From contig NZ_ANAE01000090.1 of assembly GCF_000341265.1 (NCBI RefSeq), forward strand, positions 18,246 through 60,278: 42,033 nucleotides of DNA. Direction: 5' to 3'. This document shows, piece after piece, positions 24,508 to 33,000 of this stretch (position 1 is the first letter of the stretch; each line of letters starts with the position of its first letter). Under the pieces are notes generated by a model. It saw nothing but the letters and a program-made list of their open reading frames with translations. It did not search any database and was not told the DNA's origin. Position numbers and translations under genes: made by a program. Source of the stretch: Nocardiopsis prasina DSM 43845 (GTDB lineage Bacteria > Actinomycetota > Actinomycetes > Streptosporangiales > Streptosporangiaceae).

Positions 24508-25284
24508 TTGGGCCAGAACGCGTACTTCGTCCGGGTGGGCGCCGACCGATACCTGCCCACCGAACACGTCAGTGGCGCCTGGAACACGACCGAACAGCAC
24601 TTCAGCCCCCTGGGCGGGCTGATCGCCCACGTGATCGAGTCTCACTCCGCGGGGAGGGGGCTGCTGCTCTCGCGGATCTCCTTCGACATCCTGGGCAGGC
24701 TCCCGATGGTCGAGTGCCGAGCCGAGGTGGAGACCCTCCGCCCCGGGCGCACCATCGAGCTGGTGGAGGCCCGCGTCTTCGCCGAGGACCGCATGGTGGT
24801 GCGGGCCCGCGCCTGGCTCCTGGCCCCCGGAGACACCAGTGGGGTCGCGGGCGGCGCCGCCGGGCCGCTGCCGGACCCGGAGGGACTCAAGCAGCGCCGG
24901 ATGAGCTCGCTCTGGCCGGGCGGCTACATCGCCTCGCTCGACGTACGGCCGGTCGGCGAACCCGGGCGCGGCCGCGGCACGGCCTGGCTCACGACCGACG
25001 TCGAGCTGGTCCAGGGCGACCAGGCCGGTCCGGTGGCCTCCTACGTCGCTCTGGTGGACACCGCCAACGGCGTCGCCGTGCGGCAGGCGCCGACGGAGTG
25101 GATGTTCCCGAACGTGGATCTCACCGTGCACCTGCACCGCCGACCGGAGGGCCCCTGGGTGGGACTGGACACCCGGGTGGTGTTCGGGCCCACGGGTCTG
25201 GGGCTGACCAGCACGGTGTTGCACGACCGGCTCGGCGAGGTCGGGACGGCCGAGCAGTGCCTCACGGTGCGCCCGCTGAGCTGA
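24508..25284 (+). CDS. Acyl-CoA thioesterase-like double-hotdog protein
   Basis: Cytoplasmic protein of 258 aa in the TesB-like/4HBT_3 double-hotdog group. The first hotdog helix (HFSPLGGLIAHVIESHSAGR) and the strand SRISFDILGRLPMVECRAEV with ETLRPGRTIELVEARVF are characteristic. The second domain ends ARTLHDR-like (STVLHDRLGEVGTAEQCL). Probable role: hydrolysing acyl-CoA esters, substrate unknown. TTG start at 24508, supported by AGGAGA 7 nt upstream. Divergent from SAM-IV operon 2 and followed after 54 nt by a DUF2254 gene. Confidence 0.82.
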   Translation: MGQNAYFVRVGADRYLPTEHVSGAWNTTEQHFSPLGGLIAHVIESHSAGRGLLLSRISFDILGRLPMVECRAEVETLRPGRTIELVEARVFAEDRMVVRARAWLLAPGDTSGVAGGAAGPLPDPEGLKQRRMSSLWPGGYIASLDVRPVGEPGRGRGTAWLTTDVELVQGDQAGPVASYVALVDTANGVAVRQAPTEWMFPNVDLTVHLHRRPEGPWVGLDTRVVFGPTGLGLTSTVLHDRLGEVGTAEQCLTVRPLS

Positions 25285-25338
25285 GGAAACCCGTGTCGGC
25301 GCACGCCCGACCACCGTCCGGATGACTAGGTTCGGAGC

Positions 25339-26679
25339 ATGGCTCGAACACGCAGACTGGCCGGTTGGGCGATCGGCGAACGCGTCCGTGAGTCGTTCGT
25401 CCTGGTACCGGTGTCGGGCATGGTGCTCTTCGCCCTGTTGGTACCGCTCATCGTCACAGTGGACGCCCTCGTGGGCGCGGTCCTGGTGGAGTTCGACGGA
25501 GGGGATCCGGAGCGGGCGCGCCGGGACCTCGCCGATCTCGTGGAGAGCGGCCGCACGGTCATCCAGACGATCGGTCCCGCGACGCTCACGGTCATGGGTG
25601 TGGTCTTCAGCGTCACGCTGGTGGCGATCCAGATGGCCACCACCAAGCTCTCCCCGCGCATCATCTACCTGTTCACGCGCAGCTGGACCACCAAGATCAC
25701 GCTGACGGTCTTCCTCGGCACGTTCGTGTACACGGTGGGGGTCCTGTATCTGAGCGGGCTGTACTCCGACGAGGAGCACCCCTTCGTTCCGCTGCTGTCG
25801 ACGTTCCTGGCGGTGCTGCTCCTGGTTCTGTGCCTGGTGAGCTTCCTGTTCTTCGTGGGCAGCACGGTCAACCTGATGCGGGTCACCTACGTGATGGACC
25901 TCATCGCTCGTGGGTCGCTGGAGCAGATCCGTCTGCTGGCCCGCACGCCGTCGGGTGTGGAGGGCGGACCCTCCGGCGCGCTCGTCACCCGGGTGCGTTC
26001 CCATGCGGAGGCGGGGGTGCTGACCTGGGTGGACGAACGCGCGCTGGCCAGGTGGGCCAGGCGCAACGACGCCTTCGTGCGGGTGGTCCCCTCCGTCGGC
26101 GACTACGTGCCCGGGTACGGGGAGGTCCTGGTCGTGCACTCCTCCCGCCGGGTGCGGGCCCCCGAGCGAGCCGCGCGCACGCTGCACACCGGACGGGAGC
26201 GTTCGACCTACCAGGACCCGGCCTTCGGGCTGCGCCAGATCGTCGACATCGGCGTGCGGGCCCAGGGGTTCGGCGAGAACGATCCGACCACCGTCGTGCA
26301 GTGCGTTGATCGCGTCCAGCCGCTGGTGGCTGCGTTCTCCGAGGTGTCGGTGCCCGCGTGGACGGTGTGTGACCGCCGGGGTGTCCCCCGGGTGCGGGTG
26401 CCGATGCCCTCCTGGGAGGGGTTCGTGGACCTGGCCTTCGCCGAACTGGTGTTGCAGAGCGAGGGCCACACCCAGGTGACCCGGCGTCTGGCGGCGGCAC
26501 TGCGGGACCTCGAGGCGGAGGTGGCGCAGGAGCACCGGCCCGCGTTGGGGCGCTACCGGGAGGAGCTGCGCCGGGTGTGCGAACACCACCTGCCCGGGCA
26601 CCTGGTGGAGTTCGCCCTGACCCCGGACCGCCAGGGTCTGGGCGGGGGTTCGCGGGGAGCCGCGCCCCTCCCGGGCTGA
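25339..26679 (+). CDS. DUF2254 family membrane protein
   Basis: A 446-aa predicted membrane protein of the DUF2254 family (PF10011), function unknown. Four hydrophobic segments occupy residues 20-180: SGMVLFALLVPLIVTVDALV, ATLTVMGVVFSVTLVAIQMA, ITLTVFLGTFVYTVGVLYL and LLSTFLAVLLLVLCLVSFLF. The family-typical ATTKLSPRIIYLF sits after the second. The rest is a soluble C-terminal domain. ATG at 25339 with a weak CGGAG-like RBS. It may be co-transcribed with the thioesterase. A short GGGCC/GGCCC hairpin (about 26696-26711) may end transcription. Confidence 0.88.
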   Translation: MARTRRLAGWAIGERVRESFVLVPVSGMVLFALLVPLIVTVDALVGAVLVEFDGGDPERARRDLADLVESGRTVIQTIGPATLTVMGVVFSVTLVAIQMATTKLSPRIIYLFTRSWTTKITLTVFLGTFVYTVGVLYLSGLYSDEEHPFVPLLSTFLAVLLLVLCLVSFLFFVGSTVNLMRVTYVMDLIARGSLEQIRLLARTPSGVEGGPSGALVTRVRSHAEAGVLTWVDERALARWARRNDAFVRVVPSVGDYVPGYGEVLVVHSSRRVRAPERAARTLHTGRERSTYQDPAFGLRQIVDIGVRAQGFGENDPTTVVQCVDRVQPLVAAFSEVSVPAWTVCDRRGVPRVRVPMPSWEGFVDLAFAELVLQSEGHTQVTRRLAAALRDLEAEVAQEHRPALGRYREELRRVCEHHLPGHLVEFALTPDRQGLGGGSRGAAPLPG

Positions 26680-26711
26680 CCGACCGGGGGCGTTCGGGCC
26701 GTCCGGGGCCC

Positions 26712-27941
26712 TCAGACGGGGTCCGGGGCGGGCAGGCGGCGCAGACGCAGGGCGATCAGGCCCGCGAGGGCGGTGAGGGTCAGGGCCAGGGTCACGGTGC
26801 CGTTCCAGCCGACCGCGTCGTAGACCACGCCGCCGAGCCAGCCGAAGAGGCTCGCGCCCAGGTAGTAGGCGAGGGTGTAGACGGCCGCCGCCTGCGCGCG
26901 ACCGGCGACCGCATGGGAGCCCACCCAGGCCGAGGCGGTCGCGTGGGCGCAGAAGAACGCGAAGGTCAGCACGAGCAGGGCCACCAGCAGCAGGAGCACC
27001 GAGGTGGTGAACAGCCCGCCCAGGCCGAGCAGGAGCATCAGGGTGGCCGTGGTGAGGACCCCGTACCTGCCCCAGCGCTGGGTGGCGGAGCCCGCCATGC
27101 CCGAGCCGAGCATCCCGGCCGTGTAGGACAGGAAGAGCAGGGACGCGACCGCCTGGGACAGGCCGAACGGCTGGTCGGTGAGGCGGAAGCCGAGGACGTT
27201 GTACACGGCCATGAACGCGCCCATGAGCAGGAGCGCCTGGGCGTACATGGGGATCAGCCCCCGTGTGGTCAGGGCCGCCTTGAGGCGTCCCCCCCACCGG
27301 TCTCCGGCGCCTGTGGGTCGGGGGCGCGGACCGGACTGTCGGCGCGGCAGGACCAGGACGAACACCAGGAGGGCGACCAGGCCGAGGAGGGTGTTGGCGG
27401 CGATCCCCCACTGCCAGCCGCCGTGATCGGCGGCGAACCCGGCGAGCAGTCGGCCGCCCATGCCGCCGAGAGGGTTCCCGGCGATGTACAGACCGGTGGC
27501 CCTGGGTGCGTCGCGCGGGTGGATCTCCTCGGCGAGGTAGGCCACGGCTGCCGCGGAGACCCCGCCGAGAGCGGCGCCCTGGAGGGTGCGCAGGAGCAGC
27601 AGCATCCAGATGTCGGTGGAGAAGGGCACGACGGCGCCCAGGAGGGTGGCCAACAGCAGGGAGAGCACGATGACGCGGGCGCGGCCGACGCGGTCGGCGA
27701 TGCCGCTCCAGATCAGGGTGAACCCGGCCAGGCCTCCGGTGGACAGCGATACGGCGAGGGCGGTCTGCCCGGCGGAGGTGCCGAAGCCGTCGGCGATGGC
27801 GGGCAGGATCGGTTGGACCGACCACAGTTGGGCGAAGGTCGCCACGGCGGCCGCCACGAGGGCGATGACCGTGCGCCGGTAGGCGGCCGTGCCCGCGCGG
27901 GGGCGCGGGTCGAGGTTCATGGGGGAACTGGTCACGGTCAT
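26712..27941 (-). CDS. MFS transporter (YnfM/efflux-type)
   Basis: A 409-aa major facilitator with twelve predicted membrane segments. Motif A in loop 2-3 reads GIADRVGRARVIV, and the first segment has ATFAQLWSVQPILPAIADGF, typical of the YnfM/YybF-like drug or metabolite exporters (COG2814). It is divergent from the LysR gene across only 69 nt, the classic layout of a transporter and its own regulator. Substrate unknown. Confidence 0.9.
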   Translation of the reverse strand: MTVTSSPMNLDPRPRAGTAAYRRTVIALVAAAVATFAQLWSVQPILPAIADGFGTSAGQTALAVSLSTGGLAGFTLIWSGIADRVGRARVIVLSLLLATLLGAVVPFSTDIWMLLLLRTLQGAALGGVSAAAVAYLAEEIHPRDAPRATGLYIAGNPLGGMGGRLLAGFAADHGGWQWGIAANTLLGLVALLVFVLVLPRRQSGPRPRPTGAGDRWGGRLKAALTTRGLIPMYAQALLLMGAFMAVYNVLGFRLTDQPFGLSQAVASLLFLSYTAGMLGSGMAGSATQRWGRYGVLTTATLMLLLGLGGLFTTSVLLLLVALLVLTFAFFCAHATASAWVGSHAVAGRAQAAAVYTLAYYLGASLFGWLGGVVYDAVGWNGTVTLALTLTALAGLIALRLRRLPAPDPV

Positions 27942-28010
27942 GCTTCAACGCTAGGAAGGCCGGTTTCATACGTCCAATGCATGCTTTCACGTTGTTGCAT
28001 ACTGATGTGT

Positions 28011-28943
28011 ATGGATGACCCGGATGTGGACGCGCTGACCCGGACTCTGGCACCCCGGTTGCGGATGGTCGCGGCGGTCGCCCGGACCGAGCACATCACC
28101 CACGCGGCCGAGGCGCTGAACATGCCCCAGCCCACGCTGAGCAGGGCCTTGTCCCGCTTGCAGGAGGAGCTGGGGATCGCCCTGGTGGAGCGCACGGGGC
28201 GAGGCGTCCGGTTGACGCGCGCCGGTCGGTTGCTGTTGCCGCACGTGGAGCGAGCACTGGACGACCTGCGTCAGGGAGTGGCCGAACTCACGGGTGCCGA
28301 GGAGGGTCGGGTGGCACTGACCTTCCTGCCCACGTTGGGGGTGGAGGTGGTGCCGGTGTTGTTGCGGGGGTTTCGCGCCGAGCATCCGGGCGTGCGGTTC
28401 ACCCTGACCCAGGAGGCGTGGGCGGAGTCGTTGCGCCGGGTGGCCTCCGGCGGCGCGGACCTGGCACTGACCTCACCGCTGCCGTCGGGTCCGGGGCTGG
28501 CCTCGGCGGTGCTGCACACGCAGTACCTGCGGTTGGTGGTGCCCGAACACCATCCGTTGGCGGGTGCCGGGGCCGTGTCGCTGGCCGACGTGCGCGACGA
28601 GTTCATCCTGCTCAAGCCGGGGCGCGGTGTGCGGCATCTGACGGACCGGCTCGGTGACCGTGCGGGGTTCACGCCCAGGGTGGCCTTCGAGGCCGACGAC
28701 ATCGCGACGGCCAGGGGGCTGGTGGCCGCGGGGCTGGGGGTGTCCGTGCTGCCCGCGCGGCCGAAGGGCGCGTTGGGCGGGACCGTGGAGCTCGCGATCC
28801 GGGACGGGCAGGCCGAACGGCCGGTGGGGGTGGTCTGGCCCGAGGAGGGATCCGGCGGAGGGTACGAACCCCCGGCGGTGGCGTCGTTCCGCGACTACGT
28901 GCGGCGGGTGGGCCCGAGGGTCATCCCCGATCTCACGGGATGA
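28011..28943 (+). CDS. LysR-family transcriptional regulator
   Basis: DNA-binding regulator of 310 aa. The N-terminal winged helix-turn-helix reads AEALNMPQPTLSRALSRLQE around residue 33, then LFxR-type ending VERTGRGVRLTRAG. The effector domain (VALTFLPTLGVEVVPVLLRG onwards) is complete. Two in-frame ATGs are possible (28005, 28011). No SD is seen and a CATACT box lies close upstream, so a leaderless message is possible; 28011 is chosen with that in mind. It probably controls the divergent MFS gene. The 69-nt gap carries the GCATGC palindrome near 27978-27983, a candidate LysR site. Confidence 0.88.
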   Translation: MDDPDVDALTRTLAPRLRMVAAVARTEHITHAAEALNMPQPTLSRALSRLQEELGIALVERTGRGVRLTRAGRLLLPHVERALDDLRQGVAELTGAEEGRVALTFLPTLGVEVVPVLLRGFRAEHPGVRFTLTQEAWAESLRRVASGGADLALTSPLPSGPGLASAVLHTQYLRLVVPEHHPLAGAGAVSLADVRDEFILLKPGRGVRHLTDRLGDRAGFTPRVAFEADDIATARGLVAAGLGVSVLPARPKGALGGTVELAIRDGQAERPVGVVWPEEGSGGGYEPPAVASFRDYVRRVGPRVIPDLTG

Positions 28944-29015
28944 CGGGCCGCCGCCCCTGAGAACACGCCGAAAACCCTTTGTGGGGGCGACGTTCCGGGG
29001 CCAGGATGGGTCACC

Positions 29016-29813
29016 ATGAACGCTCGTCACAGCCCCGCCGAGGCCACCGCCTCCCCCACTGTCCGTCCCGTCGCCCTGGTCACCGGGGTGGGCCGCACCG
29101 TGGGCATCGGCGCGGCCATAGCCCGGCGCCTGGCGGCCTCCGGCTGGGACGTGGCCAGGACCCAGTGGACCCCCTACGACGACCGCATGCCGTGGGGCGT
29201 GGAGAGCGGGGCCACCGACACCGTCGACGCCGAACTGACCGGTCTCGGCGCGGCCACGGTCGCGGTCGAGGCCGACCTCGCCGCCCCCGAGACGCCCGCG
29301 CGCGTCCTCGACAAGGTCGAACGACGCCTGGGACCGGTGCGCGCGCTGGTGATGTGCCACTGCGAGTCAGTGGACTCGGGGCTGTTGGACACCACAGTGG
29401 AGAGCTTCGACCGCCACTTCGCAGTCAACGCCCGCGCCTCCTGGCTGCTGGTGCGCGAGTTCGGGCGGCGGTTTCGCGACGAGCACGGCAGCGGCCGGAT
29501 CATCGCCCTGACCAGCGACCACGTGGTGCACAACCTCCCCTACGGGGCGAGCAAGGGCGCGCTGGACCGGATCGTGCTGGCCTCGGCGCGCGAACTCGCG
29601 CACCTGGGCGTGACCGCGAACGTGATCAACCCGGGGCCGGTGGACACCGGGTGGATGCCCGAACAGGTGCGCGACGACTGCACCACGCACACCCCGCTGG
29701 GGCGCCTGGGCACCCCGCGCGACACCGCGCACCTGGTCGACTTCCTGTGTTCACCCCAGGGAGGCTGGATCAACGGCCAGCTCCTGAACAGCGACGGCGG
29801 GATCTCCGCCTAG
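29016..29813 (+). CDS. Short-chain dehydrogenase/reductase
   Basis: SDR of 265 aa, FabG-like. The cofactor loop ALVTGVGRTVGIGAAIA is near residue 24. The catalytic Ser is in IIALTSDHVVH and the YxxxK motif is PYGASKGA. The motif after strand 6 reads TANVINPGPVDTGWM. The C-terminus GGWINGQLLNSDGGIS is standard. ATG at 29016 with AGGATGGG upstream. Its 3' end overlaps the convergent aldehyde dehydrogenase gene by 4 nt. A 5' insertion around ARTQWTPYDDRMPWG, between strand 2 and helix C, is somewhat longer than usual. Substrate unknown. Confidence 0.92.
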   Translation: MNARHSPAEATASPTVRPVALVTGVGRTVGIGAAIARRLAASGWDVARTQWTPYDDRMPWGVESGATDTVDAELTGLGAATVAVEADLAAPETPARVLDKVERRLGPVRALVMCHCESVDSGLLDTTVESFDRHFAVNARASWLLVREFGRRFRDEHGSGRIIALTSDHVVHNLPYGASKGALDRIVLASARELAHLGVTANVINPGPVDTGWMPEQVRDDCTTHTPLGRLGTPRDTAHLVDFLCSPQGGWINGQLLNSDGGISA

Positions 29814-31270
29814 AACGGGTAGCGGGCGGGGTCGGCCCGCATGGTGATCCACTGGGTCTCGGTGAAGGCCTCCAGGTTGGCGCGGGTTCCACCGAAACGC
29901 GCACCCGTGCCGGAGAACCCCACCCCGCCGAAAGGCGCCACCGCCTCGTCGTCGACGGTCTGGTCGTTGATGTGCACGATCCCGCTGGGAATGCGGTCGG
30001 CGATCTCCATGCCGCGCATCGGGTTGGTGGTGACCACCCCCAGGGACAGGCCGTACTCGGTGGCGTTGGCCAGCTCCACCAGCTCGTCCACCGTGGAGAA
30101 GCGCACCACCGGCGCGACCGGGCCGAACACCTCCTCCGCGTAGGCGGGGGTGTCCGGCCCCACCCGGTCCAGAACCGTGGGCCGGTAGTACAGGTCCTCG
30201 TAGGTGCCGCCCGCACGCAGCCTGGCCCCGGCCTCGACGCTACTGGTGACCAGGTGGTGGATCCTGTCGCGCTGGGCGGAGTCGATGACGGGGCCCAACG
30301 CCGCGCCGTCCACCTCGGTGCTGCCCACGACCAGGGCGTCGGCCCTGGCCGCGAGGCGTTCCACGTAGGCGTCGGCGATCGACTCGTGCACCAGGTGGCG
30401 GCCGGTGGTCATGCAGATCTGCCCCTGGTGCAGGAAGGACCCCCACGCGCCGATGGACGCGGCCTGCTCCACCGCGGCGTCGTCGAGGACGACCAGCGGG
30501 GAGTTGCCGCCCAGTTCCAGGTGGGCCCGCTTGAGGTGGCGGGCCGCCGCCTCGCCCACCCGGCGTCCGGCCGGGGTGGAGCCGGTGAAGGAGATGACGC
30601 GCACGTGGGGGTCGGCCACCAGCGCCTCTCCGGCCGCGACCCCGCCGGGCAGGACCTGGAACACGCCCTCGGGGACGCCCGCGCGGCGGAAGACCTCGGC
30701 CAGGACGGCGCCGCCGCAGATCGCGGTACGCGGGTCGGGCTTGAGGATGACGGCGTTGCCCAGGGCCAGGGCCGGGGCGACCGAGCGGATCCCCAGGATG
30801 AGCGGGACGTTGAAGGGGGCGATGACTCCGACCACGCCCGCCGGGACCTGGCGGGAGAAGCTGAGGCGGGGTTGGGCGGTGCGCAGGATCTCGCCGTGCG
30901 GCTGGGAGGCCAGGGCGGCCGCCTCGAAGCACTCACCCGAGGCGACGTGTACCTGGAACCCGGCCATCCCGGCGGCGGCCCCGCCCTCGCGGCGCAGCCA
31001 GCCGATGATCTCCTCCTCGTGGGTCTCCAGCAGGTCACCGGCGCGGCGCAGGACGGCGGCGCGGCGCTCGTAGGAGGTGGCGGCCCAGTCGGCCTGGGCT
31101 CGGGCGGCTCGCGCGGCGGCGTCCCGGACGTCCTCCGCGCCGGCGATGCCGGTGCGGCCCAGGACGGTGCCGGTGGAGGGTGAGACGACCTCGGCGTCCC
31201 CGCCCTTGGCCGGGGTCCACGCCCCGGTGAAGACGGCGGACGTGTGGTCCTCGGCGACGAGCAGGCTCAC
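29810..31270 (-). CDS. Aldehyde dehydrogenase (benzaldehyde/vanillin-type)
   Basis: NAD(P)-dependent aldehyde dehydrogenase of 486 aa. PAGVVGVIAPFNVPLILGIR carries the cofactor-region Asn, FTGSTPAGRRVG the Gly motif, LELGGNSP the general-base Glu and HQGQICMTTGR the catalytic Cys. VFGPVAPVV and the GFSGTGARFGG C-terminal region agree with the benzaldehyde/salicylaldehyde/vanillin group. The GTG at 31270 has a perfect AAGGAG 8 nt upstream; in-frame extensions to 31615 lack such a site and have low-complexity sequence. Convergent with the SDR gene. A good promoter sits about 350 nt upstream, so the leader is unusually long. Confidence 0.93.
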   Translation of the reverse strand: MSLLVAEDHTSAVFTGAWTPAKGGDAEVVSPSTGTVLGRTGIAGAEDVRDAAARAARAQADWAATSYERRAAVLRRAGDLLETHEEEIIGWLRREGGAAAGMAGFQVHVASGECFEAAALASQPHGEILRTAQPRLSFSRQVPAGVVGVIAPFNVPLILGIRSVAPALALGNAVILKPDPRTAICGGAVLAEVFRRAGVPEGVFQVLPGGVAAGEALVADPHVRVISFTGSTPAGRRVGEAAARHLKRAHLELGGNSPLVVLDDAAVEQAASIGAWGSFLHQGQICMTTGRHLVHESIADAYVERLAARADALVVGSTEVDGAALGPVIDSAQRDRIHHLVTSSVEAGARLRAGGTYEDLYYRPTVLDRVGPDTPAYAEEVFGPVAPVVRFSTVDELVELANATEYGLSLGVVTTNPMRGMEIADRIPSGIVHINDQTVDDEAVAPFGGVGFSGTGARFGGTRANLEAFTETQWITMRADPARYPF

Positions 31271-31629
31271 GGTGGTCTCCTTACGGGTGGCGGTTGCAGT
31301 GGGTGGTCCGGTGGGTGCCGCGTTCGACGCGCTGGATCCGGGCTCCGCGCGGTTTCCTCCCCTTGGGGCGACTTCGCGGTTCGGCGCGCACCCTCGTTCA
31401 CGCGAACGGGCTGCGGCCTCACGCACGGAGGACCACGACGGTGCCGGATGGCGGGTTCGCACGGGGACGAGAACGGGGAGCCGGTGCACGCCGAGCGGGA
31501 CCGTCCCGGCCCGTGTCCGGGGTGGGCGAAGGCGCGTCCGGGGGTGGGGCGTATCGCGGCTCCGGCCGTGAGGGGTGGAGGCCGCACCAGCCAGGCTCGT
31601 ACGACTGACGAACACACGTTCTGAAAGCG

Positions 31630-31658
31630 AACCTAGGTGATCCGTGACACAGGGTCAA
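31630..31658 (-). promoter_or_regulatory. Promoter upstream of the aldehyde dehydrogenase gene
   Basis: On the minus strand, TTGACC (31658-31653) and TAGGTT (31635-31630) with an ideal 17-nt spacer. Predicted start near 31623 gives a leader of about 350 nt before the GTG at 31270. Confidence 0.6.
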
Positions 31659-31880
31659 GGCGCGTCCGGGGCACGCGGGGGACACGCGGACCCCGCGAGA
31701 TCGGGCGACCGGGCCTGGTCAGGGCCGCTTCGGAGCGTCGAACCCGCAGTCGCGCGAACCCACGGGCCCCGCCGAGAGGGGCGGCCGGGCGCGGACCAAG
31801 CGGGGGGACCGGGGGCCGGGAGACGGAATCGACCGACGCGCGAGCACCGACACCCGTCCCGACCACGGACACAGGACAGG

Positions 31881-31899
31881 ATAGGGTAGCCTAACCAAA
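31881..31899 (+). promoter_or_regulatory. Iron box upstream of the sucrase/ferredoxin-like gene
   Basis: ATAGGGTAGCCTAACCAAA aligns base for base with the 19-bp DtxR/IdeR consensus TTAGGTTAGGCTAACCTAA, with 15 matches and the same central C as the box at 2738-2756. It lies about 80 nt before the GTG at 31980, so the gene should be derepressed when iron is scarce. Confidence 0.85.
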
Positions 31900-31979
31900 C
31901 AGCCACACGGCGGGGTGCTCCCCCGACGCAGCCCCCGTGTGCGCGCAGCAGTGAGTACCACCCGATTGGACGTGGACCC

Positions 31980-32921
31980 GTGCGGCTACCCACCGCCCCG
32001 GACGGCCGACGAGGCTGTTCGGCCCTGGCCCGCTACACCGACGAGCAGATCGCGGGCACCGCCGGCCGTACCGGCGGATGGCTGCTGATCGAGCACGACG
32101 GACCCTGGCGCCATCCGGCCTTCGCCAGTGAGGGCCTGGACAGGGCGGTCGTCTCGGAGCTGTCGCGACGCATCGCCGGGCGCGACGTCCGCCCCCAGCT
32201 CATCAAACGCCCCGGTGCCCGGGAACGCGCCAGGAACGGCCGCCCGCTGCGCGCCTACCTCGTTCACACCAGCCGCACGCACCCCTGGGTGCGCAGGGTG
32301 GACTTCCACAACCTCGCGGAACTCCTGGACATCGACGTCACCGCGGCCGAACGCCCCGAACCGCCCGCGTTCGGCCAGCCCGTGGACCACACCCTCTACC
32401 TGGTCTGCACCCACGCCAAGAAGGATCCCTGCTGCGCGATGCTGGGCCGCCCGGTCGCCGCCGCCCTGGCCGGTGGGGAGGCCGAGGTCTGGGAGACCAC
32501 CCACGTGGGCGGTGACCGCTTCGCCGCCAACCTCGTGGCCCTGCCCCAGGGCGTCTACTTCGGTCGGCTGACCCCGGAGGGAGCCCAGGACACGGTCGCC
32601 GCCTTCGAGCGCGGTCTGGTCCTGCCCGAGAACTACCGGGGCCGCTGCACCGACTCCTCCCCCGCGCAGGCCGCCGAGGCAGCGCTGCGCGCGCGGCTCG
32701 GCTTCCCGGTGGGTGTCGACGCGCTCACCCACCTCACCGAGGAGGAGACCGAGACGGGCGCCCGGATCACCCTGGGCCACGACGGCGGCCTGTACTCGGT
32801 CGAGGTGGAGACCGAGGAGGGCACGGAGTGCCCCAGCACGTGCTCGGCGCTCTCTCCCACCCGTCCGGTCTTCCACCGGGTACGCAACATCAGCGGGGAG
32901 CGCAGCGGCGCCCCGGTCTGA
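31980..32921 (+). CDS. Sucrase/ferredoxin-like protein (thioredoxin-like [2Fe-2S] family)
   Basis: A 313-aa protein of the sucrase/ferredoxin-like family (PF06999), a thioredoxin-like ferredoxin fold. CTHAKKDPCCAMLGRPVAAA carries the Cys-x8-Cys-type cluster ligands, GGDRFAANLVALPQGVYFGR is the family's second signature, and ECPSTCSALSP near the end supplies more Cys. The GTG at 31980 is the first plausible start; GGACCC upstream is a weak RBS. Streptomycete relatives are often found with siderophore genes, so a role as a reductase releasing iron from ferric siderophores is a reasonable guess, supported here by the iron box. No symbol is assigned. Confidence 0.88.
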   Translation: MRLPTAPDGRRGCSALARYTDEQIAGTAGRTGGWLLIEHDGPWRHPAFASEGLDRAVVSELSRRIAGRDVRPQLIKRPGARERARNGRPLRAYLVHTSRTHPWVRRVDFHNLAELLDIDVTAAERPEPPAFGQPVDHTLYLVCTHAKKDPCCAMLGRPVAAALAGGEAEVWETTHVGGDRFAANLVALPQGVYFGRLTPEGAQDTVAAFERGLVLPENYRGRCTDSSPAQAAEAALRARLGFPVGVDALTHLTEEETETGARITLGHDGGLYSVEVETEEGTECPSTCSALSPTRPVFHRVRNISGERSGAPV

Positions 32922-32955
32922 TCCGGGGCGCGGGAGCTGGGGGACACGAGCCGGA

Positions 32956-32982
32956 GACCGGCCCCGTGGCGCGGGGCCGGTC
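32956..32982. terminator. Bidirectional terminator hairpin
   Basis: Perfect 11-bp stem GACCGGCCCCG/CGGGGCCGGTC with a 5-nt loop, in the gap between the convergent sucrase/ferredoxin-like gene and the beta-propeller gene. Confidence 0.8.
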
Positions 32983-33000
32983 CCCGTCACGTCGGGGTCC

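Larger units (their letters stand above)
31271..31979. other. 709-nt intergenic region between divergent genes
   Basis: Holds the minus-strand promoter at 31658-31630 and the long leader of the aldehyde dehydrogenase message, then the iron box at 31881-31899 and the leader of the sucrase/ferredoxin-like gene. Reading frames across it are Arg/Pro-rich, lack ribosome-binding sites and look non-coding. No riboswitch or RNA gene was recognised. Confidence 0.6.

Noticed and set aside
31267..31617. Possible short leader peptide or 116-aa gene (minus) near the aldehyde dehydrogenase promoter
   Set aside because: Starts close to the predicted transcription start but lacks a ribosome-binding site, reads Arg/Pro-rich, and shows no known leader-peptide pattern.
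31637..31894. Plus-strand 85-aa frame before the sucrase/ferredoxin-like gene
   Set aside because: Arg/Thr/Gly low-complexity, no ribosome-binding site, and it ends inside the iron box.
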